Source: Symbiodinium microadriaticum (taxonomy: Eukaryota; Sar; Dinophyceae; Suessiales; Symbiodiniaceae). From it: a DNA stretch of 64,000 nt. The DNA lies in NCBI GenBank assembly GCA_001939145.1, contig LSRX01000777.1, positions 36,053-100,052 on the forward strand. The letters run 5' to 3'. Position 1 is the first letter of the stretch, and every line of letters begins with the position of its first letter. Position numbers and translations under genes: made by a program. Below, piece after piece: positions 35,561 to 47,500 of this stretch. The notes beneath the pieces are model-generated. The model searched no databases, had not been told where the DNA came from, and saw only the letters and a list, made by a program, of their open reading frames with translations.

Positions 35561-38500
35561 CCTGCTGCCCCCGCACCGGGATCCAGTGCACGCACAGGCA
35601 GCTCCGAGAAGAGACGAAGGAAAAAGGATAAGAAGGAGAAAAAGGGTCGAAAGGGATCTAGGTCTAGCTCGAAGAGTTCAAAGGGCGGTAGCAGGGGCTC
35701 TAGTCGCTCCAGCAAAGGCTCTAAGGGTTCTAAGGGCTCAGGCCGAAGGTCCGCTCCTTCTGTTCCCGCTGCCGTGTGCCTACTGGGAGCGATGTTGGCA
35801 GGCTCGGCATCCCAAGCCGACGCATTCACATTCCGGAAGGATATGTCGAGTCTACCCGACTGCTGCACCCCGCACTATCGCGTTTCCTTGCCCGCTGTAT
35901 CGTTTAACGATACGGTACAATCTTTTAAGTTTCAGATTCCTGAAGGGAATGATCTTTTTCCCATTGAAGACCGCAACAAACCGCGTGTCTATAACAACAC
36001 TTACCCTGCTGACAGTCACTGGCACACTGATCCTGATTCCTTAAGGGAAGCTCAGACGAGTGCCAAAATGCTTCAATCGGTCGTGAAGAGCGAACTTACT
36101 GGCCACAAAGCCCACTGCCGCTTCAAGTGCGATACCGAATTTGGATGTAAGCATTGCGTCCCTAGCGGTATGAGTCTATCCTGCCCAGCATCGTCCAACT
36201 CTAAAGCGCCATGTTTGCCTATCGAATGGATTGCTGACACAGGCAGTGCACAGGACTTGATCGCAGAGCGGGAGCTCGGGCAGGCTACTCCTTTTGAGTC
36301 GGCTAGTCCGATATCAATGATGACCGCAAACGGGCCCAATTCTGCCAATCAGCAGTGTGATGTTTCTGTGGACTCCATTGGGGTCAAAGTTGCACCATAC
36401 GTGTTGCCCGAAACGCCCAGCGTTCTATCAATCGGACAGCGTTGCATGGATGAAGGTTTCGACTTCGTATGGAGAGCTAATTCTAGGCCATACCTTAGAT
36501 CTTCCGAAGGCAAGAAAGTATTCATGGATGTCAAGGATAACGTCCCCTACCTGAAAGCTTGGCCTGAGAACATTAGCGTTCCTGCCAAGCGGGTTGAGAA
36601 CACTATTGCCAATACTAAGGTGAGCCTGAAGTCTTCCGCTACCGGAAGGTTAGCGTCTCCGTGCTCCGAGGAGCTTGCTAAGTCTCTTCGAGAGTCTGGC
36701 GACTTCTCCCATGCTTCATGTTATAAGCTCCTGAAGTCTGCGAGGTTCAAGGCGTCGAAAAACAAACGCTCTATCATCACCAGTGATCCTAAGTCCCCTG
36801 ATTCCGAAACCGAGTATGTTGTGCTCGGGGCATTTTGCCATGGAGGCATGCAAGGGATCACTAGTAGGAGTCACCAAAACAAGGAGCTGAGTAAGTATCT
36901 CAATAGATACCTCACTCACCATGGAGCTAAGGGGCCAAGCACCTCCATATGCATCAATCACGGATCGAGCATCCGCATGCATAAGGACAGTCACAATCAC
37001 CGCGAGTACCAGAATAACACTCTGTGCTTAGGTGACCATGCAGGGGGTGAACTTTGGATCCATGATCCTGAAGCCGATCCTAAGTCTAAGCGCTATCATA
37101 GTGCGAAGGCTAAAGACGGAACTAAGCTCCCTGGGAAGCTCCACGTCACTAAGCATCGCGTCTTGACCTTCAACCCAAAGACTTATCATGCTGTCCGGCC
37201 CTGGAAAGGGGACCGCTGGAGTATTACCTCATACGTCAATCGTGCAGTCCACAAACTTGATTCTGAACAACTTGCACAGTTGAAAGAATACGGTTTTCAT
37301 GTTCCGAGCAAGGTTTCGGCACCCTCCTCTCTCCTTGTATCGCCTGAGGACAAGGAAAAGACCTTGTTTGATCTCGTGTCTGACGGCATCGACAAGGAGT
37401 TGGCTGCGGACCTTGCATCAAAGCCCAAAGCTAAGTCTAAGGGCTCCAAAGGAAAAGAGAAGAAAACAAAATCTGAACCGCCATCCTCAAACAAGCCGGC
37501 TCCACCTACCGAAGGTGAAATTGCCGAAGCCCTTGAGCTGATTGAGGAATATGGCACAGATGCTGAAGACGAAGCTGCGGATGATCCGGGTAGCAGTCGC
37601 CCTCCGGAGGGAGAGGCTGTTGCCCCAGATGGGGAGTCTGCGGTGAAAGTCGTTAAGCATAGCAAAGGTGTTGAAGCTCTGAAGGAAGAAGCCAAATCCA
37701 GGCACCACCTCATGACGCACCAGCCCAAGAATCCCTACTGCGACATCTGTCAAAGGGCCAAGATGTATAAGCCCCCATCGTACGCCACTGGGGGGTTTAA
37801 TACAGTCGAGGCCAAGGAATTTGGTGACCATGTCACTGCTGATCACATCGTGATCTACCGTGATAAAGATGTTGCACTAGAGGACTCCCGGCTGGCGCTG
37901 GTGATCAAGGACGTGGCAACGCATTTCACGTATGCGTACCCTTCTGCGTTGAAGTCAACAGAAGAATGTGTGTCAGCGCTTCAGCACTTTACGTCTGCTA
38001 AAGACAACATCAAGGTTTTCTACAGTGACCGAGCCAAAGAGCTCGAGAAAGCCGCAAAGATCATGAATTGGAGGCATGAGAGATCCAAGGCCTATATTCA
38101 CGAATCGAATGCTATAGCCGAAAGACAGGTTAGGTCCGTCACCGAAGGTACGAGGACCAATCTTCTGCAGGCTGGCGTCTCGCATGTGTACTGGCCTTAT
38201 GCTCTCGAGCATACATGCACTGCCTTCAACATCAGTCACGTCAACGGGGATGAATATACTCCTTGGTTCAAACGCTTTGGAGTGAAGTTCCCGGGCGACC
38301 TTATTCCGTTTGGTTGCCGAATTGACTTTTGGATTGGTCCCAAGGCTAAGCGCAAGGATCGTGACCGCTTCGCTCCGACCTCCGAACCCGGTGTGTTTCT
38401 TGGCTATAGGTTTCAGCCAGGGATGAAATGGCGCAAGGAGATCTTGGTTCTTCCGATCAAAGATTTGAACCGTAATGACTTCCATGAGTGCCTATCTCCC

Positions 38501-41500
38501 ATCAGTGCCTATCAGTTCAAGATCCCGGAAGGGAACTTCACGTTTCCAATGAAGGAGAGATTTGAGCGCATCGCGGCAGGATTTTCAACCGAGGCCATTG
38601 AAGGACCCGTATCTCAATCTCTTGAGAATCAGGATGCCGAAGAGCAAGATCAGCAACCGGAAGGTACTGCTAAAGAGCCTGAAGTCATCGATCCCAGAAC
38701 AGGTAAGTTGGTTCCTATTCCAGAGGGTGACATGTACTATGATTCCGGTGGTGTCCTGGGTCGAAGATATGGTGGTACTCGGGGATCGCGCAAGCCTGAT
38801 TCTATTCCTTCTTCGATGTGGGTTAACCTTTCTAAGAAACAGAAAGAGAAAGCCATTGAAGATGAAGCGCGTGAAGCTGCGAGAAAAGAATTTGACTTTC
38901 AGGAAGGTGGTTCCGCTGGTAGCAGTGCCAAACCTTCCACCGCTGCATTGCCAACTAAGGATTGCTGGAAAACTGTCGGTGACAAACTTGTGAGGTATCA
39001 CTTTGTGCCGAGGAGAGAACTGTTTTCTCCCGATCTCACTGATTGCCCAGTAGGGTTGAAGAGATTGTCCAAGACTAGAGTCACCAAGATTTTCCCCGTT
39101 GGAGGTGTCGACCTCGTTACTGATGAGGACGACTGGCGCAACGTTCGGAGGCGTAATAAGAAGTTCAACTTCAAATGGATTGGTAAGACGGAATTCACCA
39201 TCCTTCCTCCGAGTCCCACCTCTGACGAGAGTGGCGGTCCATTGCCGGAATACCCTGCTATGCCTACCACGCTCGACGGAAGTCTGGAGCATCGTGAAAA
39301 GAACGTCCACGAACACCCTGCGACTGCACAGGAGATCACAGAACTCATGGCTATGGTTGCTAGACCAGTTGGACGAAAAGAGCTCCTTAGTAATCCCAAA
39401 GCCCAAGCTTCCCTTGATGTTGAATGGGACAAGCTTATGAAGAAGAAGGCTTGGGATATGGCTTCTGTTCGGGAATGGGATCAGGTTTCAGCTGAGGCTA
39501 AGAAAAGGGGTAAAAAGGCTCATGTTGGTAAAGTGTTTGAGATTTGCGTCGAGAAAGGGAGTGAGCTTCCTCCTAATGATCCATTACGCAAGTTTAAAGG
39601 ACGAACTGTATTTCAGGGAAACAACGTGCGTGACGAGAATTCCGATTCTGCACTTTTCTCTGAGTTGGGTTCCAGCCCTGCTACAATGGAGGCGGGCAAG
39701 GCCTTAGACGCTTATGGTCACGCTCCTGGAAATGAGTGTCAGCAGGCCGATGGCAAACAGGCCTACACGCAGACTACCCTCAAAGGAGCAGAGACGTGGG
39801 TGAGACTTCCCCGCGACAGATGGCCTAAAGAGTGGCTTGGCAAATACAAGGACCCAGTGGTTCGGCTTTACCTCGCATTGTATGGTCACCCGGATAGCGG
39901 AGGCTTCTGGGAACAACACTGCGAGAAGATGTTGCTGCAAGTGGGTTTCAGGTTGGTATTTTCAGCGGCTTGGCCTTCGGTCTTCTTCCACCCTAAGCTT
40001 AAGTTGCTTTTGGCGGTGTACGTTGATGACTTTAAGATGGCCGGGCCCAAAGCCAACATGAAGCGCGGTTGGGAATTGATATCGTCCAAGATCGACATGG
40101 ATACACCTTCACCCATCGGAAGATACCTGGGTTGCGAACATGTGTCCAGATCGTCATCGCTTGGAAAAGCTGATCATCCTTTCGCTCATGTGTTTGACAA
40201 ATCAGTGCCTGACCCCGCTGCTAAACCCGCTAGCGTTGCAGCCAAAGAAGATTACACTGAAGTTCATCAAGATGAAGGCATCGTCGTTAGACACCATGTC
40301 CAACCCCGAAAGGCTCTTTACAAACCTCGCGAGGCGGAAGCCTTAGCCTATGATCTCGGTAATCACAGGCTTACCCAACTCAGTGACCTTGGTCAACAGG
40401 TACCACAACATGAGTTTTGGGATGACAATGGTAGCCGCTCGAAGCGGGGGGAGCTGTGGACTGGTGCTACGTACATTGCTTCTAAATCCCATGATAGGGC
40501 CAGTGCCATGGCCGCAGTCAAGCGAATCAGGGATAAGAATGAAGCTAAGAAAGATGCCAAAAAGCAAGCATTTTATGACATCAATCAGTTGAGCGATAAT
40601 AAGGGTTGCATGTACAAGCCTACTAGAGAGGTTGTGTATGACATGTCGTCATTCCTCCAACAGGCCGTTGACAAGTACAAGCAATTGGCTGGCCCAGAGT
40701 TCCAAGCTTTGAAGAAAGTCAGCACACCCTTTTATGATGATAAAATCGCTCGCCCGGTGGAGACCGAGGCAGAATCCAAGGGTAAACTTGCACCCATCGC
40801 AAGTAGAGTCCTTATGAAGTTGCTGTTTGCTGCCCGCATGGCTCGTTACGATCTGTTGCGTGCCGTGCAAGGTCTCGCGAGCCGCGTTACCAAGTGGTCC
40901 TCCGACTGCGATAAGGCCCTTCACAGGCTTATGTGTTACGTCGACAGCACAAAAGAGTTTACTATGCGTGGTTTCATAGGGGATGAAATTAAACAATGTA
41001 AACTTTGGCTTTTTGCTGATAGTGACCATGCCGGCGAACACGACAACAAATCAACGTCCGGAGGAATCCTGGTGCTCGTTGGTCCTAACACTTATTTTCC
41101 CCTAGCTGCATTCAGCAAGAAACAAACGAGCACAGCACTTAGCTCAACTGAAGCAGAGGTGGTGTGTGCCAACGTTGCCCTGCGAGGCTTAGGTCTTCCT
41201 TCATCCGCACTATGGAGCGTGCTCCTGAACGCGGGGGGGGAATGGGCTCAAACCGTTGCACCCACTCCTCTGACGAGAGAGTCCAAACCGTTTATTCCGA
41301 AGACTAATCCCTTGCCCGAACTGGACAAACTCACCGTTACTGGTCTTCAAGAACTTGATGACGGTAGGGTTATTGAGGTTTTCAATAGGATCAGGGTCAT
41401 TACCCCTCCTGAGAACCTTACCTCACACCCTATTCGTGATGTTTGGCTTCTTGATAAGCACAAATGGGTTTTGTACCAGAAGAACGTAGCTTGGGAAGAA

Positions 41501-44500
41501 GCTGAGACGCTCGATGAGATCCTCGACAAGGACTATGATGCATGTATCTGCATCTATCGTCGCTCTGGTCGTGACTATCGTCGCCATGCGGAAGCAGAGG
41601 CTTACCTCCATCGCGAAATTGATGGAATCAGGAATTCGGGGGGTAACCTTGACAACGCCCCTCGGAAGAGTGAGGCAGACATCGACCTCATCATGGGAGT
41701 TCCTCATTCTGTCCAGCCTGTAATTCTTGAAGATAACCAGGCCACCATCAGAATTCTTGAATCAGGTAAATCTCCTGCCTTCAGACACGCCGATAAAACC
41801 CAGAGGCTCAATTTGGGTTGGATCTCTGAGCAGTTCAAGAGAAAGCATTATGTACTTGCCTACATCAACACCCAGCTTCAGGCAGCCGATGTTCTCACTA
41901 AGCCTTTCACTAGTGCAGAGAAGTGGAACAAGGCATTGCATCTGATGTGTGTCTCTCGTCACAAGCTGCCCGTGAGGAAAACGGCAGTGGCTTCCAACGA
42001 CACACTCGCCCGGCCGACGCCGAGGCCTGAAGCCGCATTTAAGAGGGCATTGTTTATTCTGGATTGCTCAAAGGGTTCACATGCTCTCTGTGATGTTGAT
42101 GTGGGGTATAGTCCCGAAACCAAAGTCTTTAAGTTTTCTAAACCCAACGAATTAGATTCACCCGAAGCTAGAAAAGCCGTTATCCAGCTTGCCCGTGATT
42201 ATCACAAGGCTGGCGCTCTTGTTATCCTTTGGTTGCACATGCGGAATCCGGGGGGTGACAAGGGTGGTGACGGTAAACTTGAGGTTGATCATTTCTCCAA
42301 GACTTGGGCCTCCTTCGTTGACATTGCTGATTATGTTGAGAAGATCAAAGCCAAGATTGTCCTTACGTGGCCCAGGGATTGTTCCTTTTGGGGTTGGAAC
42401 AGAGTGAAAAGGTTTGTTGAGCGTTTCAATCTTGTGAAGGCTTCGATTCCCAAACTCGTTGAGCCTAGATTGGAGCACTCTGCATGCTACACTCTTGCCT
42501 CTAATGAACAGAGTCTTGTTGGAATCCTCAAGAAACAAAGCAAGAAGCAACAAAGTGTTAAGAGTCGTAACAATGCTGAGTCCCACAGCAATCTCGACTG
42601 TATCATGAAGAGAGTTGTCGCATTGCATATTGACAACAAGTCTTTGTCCCCAGCAGCTGTCGCTCTCAAGCACCAAGCATTCCCCGCATCCTTCTCTCGC
42701 CTTCGCTCCCTTGCTAAGATGTCCGGCTCCGCTTTCGCAGCACAGGGCGTCGCAGACCGGGAGGTCGTGCATCCGGTGGCAGGTGGTGTGTATGCCACGG
42801 CCGATCGTGACGAGCGTATTCGCATCTTCCGCGAGGCGCTCAGGGATCACGATCGCCTGGCTGACGCCATGGCTGGTCGCACGCATGTGGCGCTTCACTC
42901 CGACCTTCAGGAGGCAATCGTGGAGCCCACAGCTGACGCTGATGGAGAGGAGTTGTTTTTGAGTGTGATCAAGGTGCATGAGTGGCGCACGCTGCGCGAA
43001 GCATGCCCGAATGCTCACTGGACGGCCCTGTACGAGGCCTGGTACCGTCACTACGCCTGTGTCCAAGGCAATGAGGTGATGACACGCCAGCGTGACACCT
43101 CCTTGACGGGATGGTCTAGGGTTATTCTTGAGTACATCAAAGATTTGGGTATTGTTGGTTGGGGCACGAAGTATGAAGAAGCCATCAACCGTACTGCCAT
43201 GTACGACATCTGCTTCCGTGTCGGCATGATGAGTCAGGGAGCGGGAACGCTGCCTATGTTTCCAGAGTCCTGCAAGCTGATCGAGAGCTTGTACAGCCCA
43301 GCTCTGGGACGCATCTCCCCGCCTCCTTCGGCTGCCGCCGGAAGTTTCCAGTCTACGGACTTTTTGGTTGTTGGCGATTCCAGCTTAGCCATGTGCTGGA
43401 TGCAAGGCCGCCGTTGCCTACGCAAAACCACGATCGGACCCACGCTTCAGGATATCACCATGTCGAATCCTGAGGTCGGTCAGCTTGAGTTCCAGATGGA
43501 ATGGGGCAAAGGCCTAGATGCGATCCTTGATGTGATCGACAGCAAGGTCTACCTCGCTCCACCTGGCGGTGTTGAGCTGGTCGTTTATTGGGCCGGTAAC
43601 GACGTGTACGGCAATTACGGCTACCTTGGCTACACCTGGCACTTGACCTCCAAGTGGGTCAAGCGACCCCAGGAGGAGATCGACAGGATCGCCCACTGGC
43701 CTGCCAAACAGAAGCTGCTGGTCGAACGCGGCATCGAGCGGCTCATTGAGCTGCAAAAGCATGCCAAAGTCCGAGGCCTGACGGTACTCGTAGGTGGGGA
43801 TAATGGTCGGTTCTTTAACCTCCCGTCGGAGTATGACGAGGAGATGGGCCGCTATGCCCAAAAGCTGGCCGACGGTGGCGTGACCGTCATTGATCCTTGC
43901 TCTCTCCTTATGCGTACGTCTCGCCCAGACGGATTTCATATGGAGGTGAATGAGCATAATGCAACAGTGGCCGCTTCCTGGTGGCATTCACTGATTCGCG
44001 CCATCCTGACGGACAGGCTTATCACCGGCCGGAAGGCTGAGTTCATCGCGAACCGCCGAAGCATTGTTTTCCACAATCACTTTGTGTTGGGAAAACCTGA
44101 GCCTTCCCTCACTGTCCCACCAGCGAGCAAACGGATCCTTGAGCCTCTGGAGCCTGTGCTTCACCAGGATGTTGAGGTTGAGCCAGATGAGGCCCGTGAT
44201 GATGAAGAGCAGATCGTATTCGATCAGCCTGTCATGCAATTGCTGCCTGATGTGGTTGCAGAGACTGCCCTCACGTCGGAAGACGGTGAAGAGGTCACCC
44301 AAGTTGACCATGTGCTTTTCAGTCGCGATCATGACTCTGAGTTGCCGCTTGATCTTGTGGCAGTCGACACCGACGCCCAAGAGGACTTCGCGTTCAATCT
44401 TGCGGCGGAAGCTGTCAACAATGTCAGTGCTCGAGTCGAAGATGCCGATGCCATCGAGAAGGAAGCTGAAGAAGGCATCGAGACTGTGTGGCAGGATGAA

Positions 44501-47500
44501 ACCGTCCCCGACGAAGCAGATCAGCCTGTTGTTCCGGCCTCTGGCGAGGACCGCGTGTACCCCCATGGTACGGTCGGATACTCCATGGCTCTGCGTGACA
44601 TGGGCAGTGCTCCCAAGAGCAAACCCGCACCTTCCTCAGCCGAGCCTGTTCAGGTCAAGGAGGAAGTTGACTATGGCGGTGATGATCCGATGGGCTCAAC
44701 GGCTCCAGCTGCCGAAGTTCTAGCCTCTGACGAGTGCTACGAGCAGTGGTACACGGCCGAGGATTTCCCAGACTTCCCGGCCGGCCATCGCTACATGTCG
44801 GAGAGGGCACGCCTATCGCTCTCGAAGACCATGTCGTACTACTTGCGGGGGCATAGTAACGATGAGAGGTCCCAGAGGCAGTCGAAGCCACCTCCACTCA
44901 TCACCATCGACCCCACCACGCATGCCGTGGAATGGTCGCATTTCAAAGAGATCCTTTCGAGTTGCTGGCGCAACTTTTCTAGTGTCAAGGCCATCGAAGT
45001 GGTCAAGTACAGTTACTCGGATAAGGATGACCGGGGCAGATTCGAGGTTCTTGTGCGTGTGCATCCCCATGGTCTTGAGTACCTTGCCATCAGATGCTTC
45101 CAGGGGCACAACCGCAATCTCATCTCGGAAGAGAGTGATTTGAAGGCCATTCACAAAGACTTTCACTTTTTGTGCAACGAGTGGGAGCCTTCCCTCACCT
45201 CTTTCCCAGTGGTTGGCGTCACTGGATACACGTGTGACAAGTGGGACAGCATGCCAAAGGTCGGTTACCACGCCACCTTCTGGTCCAACTTTCCGAACCT
45301 TGTTGCATATGGCCTCGTGCCTGGAGGCGTCACTCTCGGCGGAAGCACGGGAAGGGCTTTCTCGATGATGGCCAAAGCCCCCATCTGGCTTCGCGAGTCG
45401 AATGCAGGCCTCCGCCCCGGAGCTGAAGTGGAGTTCGCCATTGATCTCCAGCTCGCGGCCCTGGAAGGGGTCCGCATATTTGAGACGAAGAATGATGTTC
45501 TCCAGACCCCTGACTGGATCTCGAACAGGTTCTTCATGTACGCCATCGACCGACGCACGGGCAAATGCGTCTGGATCAACAGGTCGTATGAGCTCACTCG
45601 CTCTCGTGTGGGCAAGGCTGTGAAGGCGTACCAGGAGACTGGCGTTGTGGGTAATGTCTTCAATGATGACCTCGCAACTCAGGCGGCGGAAGCCAGCTCT
45701 ACGTGCATTTATGAATACGTCTCTCAGATGTATCCCATCGACAACGAGACGCTCAATTGGGTCGAATTCCTCGGCTACCACAACAATATGCCGCGACCCT
45801 CACACCTCCGGGAGGAGAGTGTCTTCAATGTCGATGCACGCCACATCACCTTTGAGAGGAACAGCCCTCTCGAGGGAACAAGGGCGGAATGGACCTTGGA
45901 TTCCCAGGTATGGTTTTCCAGAACCGGGCTCAGCAAACCCGTTGAGGAAAGGGTTGAGAGAGAGGACTACATCGTCAACTTCAACGTGGGCTTTCCGAAA
46001 TATTGTTGCCCAGACAGCAAGTGTCGTTACAAGCAAGTCGACGGTTTCCTCAACTGCCCTCGCTGCAACACAAAGCTCTTTCACCCAAGTGATCTCTCTC
46101 ACTTGGCCGAGCTTGCTGAGCTGCGGGCGGAAGCCCTGCAAGGTGGTGTCAACTTTGGGCTCATGTATTTGGCCCCGAAGACCCATCTCAATGCTGGGCG
46201 TCGCGACCATGCCCGGGAGGGTCATGCACAGGAGATGAGTGTCGCCGCGACACTCAAAGCAAAGTGCAAGAAAGCCGTCGCCAAGACGACGCAGAGCCCG
46301 TATGATGACATGGCCACGCGGTTGGCTGAGGAGCCCTTCACTGCCTATAACTTCATGGCAAAAGGGATGACACTCCGCTCTGTCGAAGAGATAGAGATGT
46401 TCGCGCGTGTGCGAATCCCAAACCCCGGGAAGGGCACGGAGCAGAAGAGAGCCTTCCAGGGGTCGCACACAGCTGACGCTCGTGTTGCTTACATCTTCCC
46501 TCCTCATGATGATCCTGCAGGCACCGGCTATCTGCCTTACAGCCGCCTGACGGTCGAGCTCGCAACACACTGCTTTTTCTGCTTCCAGGACCGCTTCTAT
46601 CTCATGACGGAAGCAGCAGTGTTGATCCGTGCATCACAGATCGCAAGGGAGCTTCGTCCGAGGATTGACGAGTTTTCGATCCTTACCTTCCAAGGTGAGG
46701 AAGTCGTTCTCGAGGATGGAAATCTTCGACAGATCATGGCTCAGCTCACCCACATCCTGAGAACCCAGATCCGATTCGCTCTGAGCTATCAGGAGCGCAC
46801 TGCTGGAATCTCAGTGGAGATGGTGCTTAGCAATGATAACCCAGTGGAGATTCCTGAGTCGTGGAGCTCGATGGGTCGCCATCAGCTGCTTGAGCTGCTC
46901 AAAGGAACCAGGTTCTCTGTGGACAGACGTCGCAGCTGGTTCAACAGCTTTGCAGCACAGACGGTGGAGCAGGATCTTCTGCGTCAAGGTGCCACAGCCG
47001 TTGGTGCCATGCGTGTTCCACCGCCTCCACCATCTCCGTCCGGAAGGACTGGAAGCACTGGACCACCTGCCAAGGCAGCTCGTGTTCCTACTCCAGCCGT
47101 TAAGGAGCCTGCAACACCACCACCACGTGGTCGGTCTCCTGGCGGAGTACCTGGATCTTCCACTGACCTTCCGATGCCTGCTGCGCCCGCCAAGGCTGGC
47201 CGCGGATCGACGCCTCCGCCGAAGGCTCGTCCGCCGGCTGCCGCTGCGCGTGACCCAGGATCTTACATCTCTGCTGAAGAGTGGGACAACTACTTCGCGG
47301 GTATGAATGAAGTTCGGGGTTTCGCAGTTGGTGATGATGATGCGCTTCCCAAAGCACCGGCAACTCCCGCTCGCACGGTCACTATGACCCCGCGTGAACC
47401 GGATGCTCCACCACCAGGGTATGCCGAGACAGCCGCCGGAGGGCGTGCTCGTACGAGATCCCCAAGAAGGCCTGCCAACACCGACGGCCAATGGGACTAT

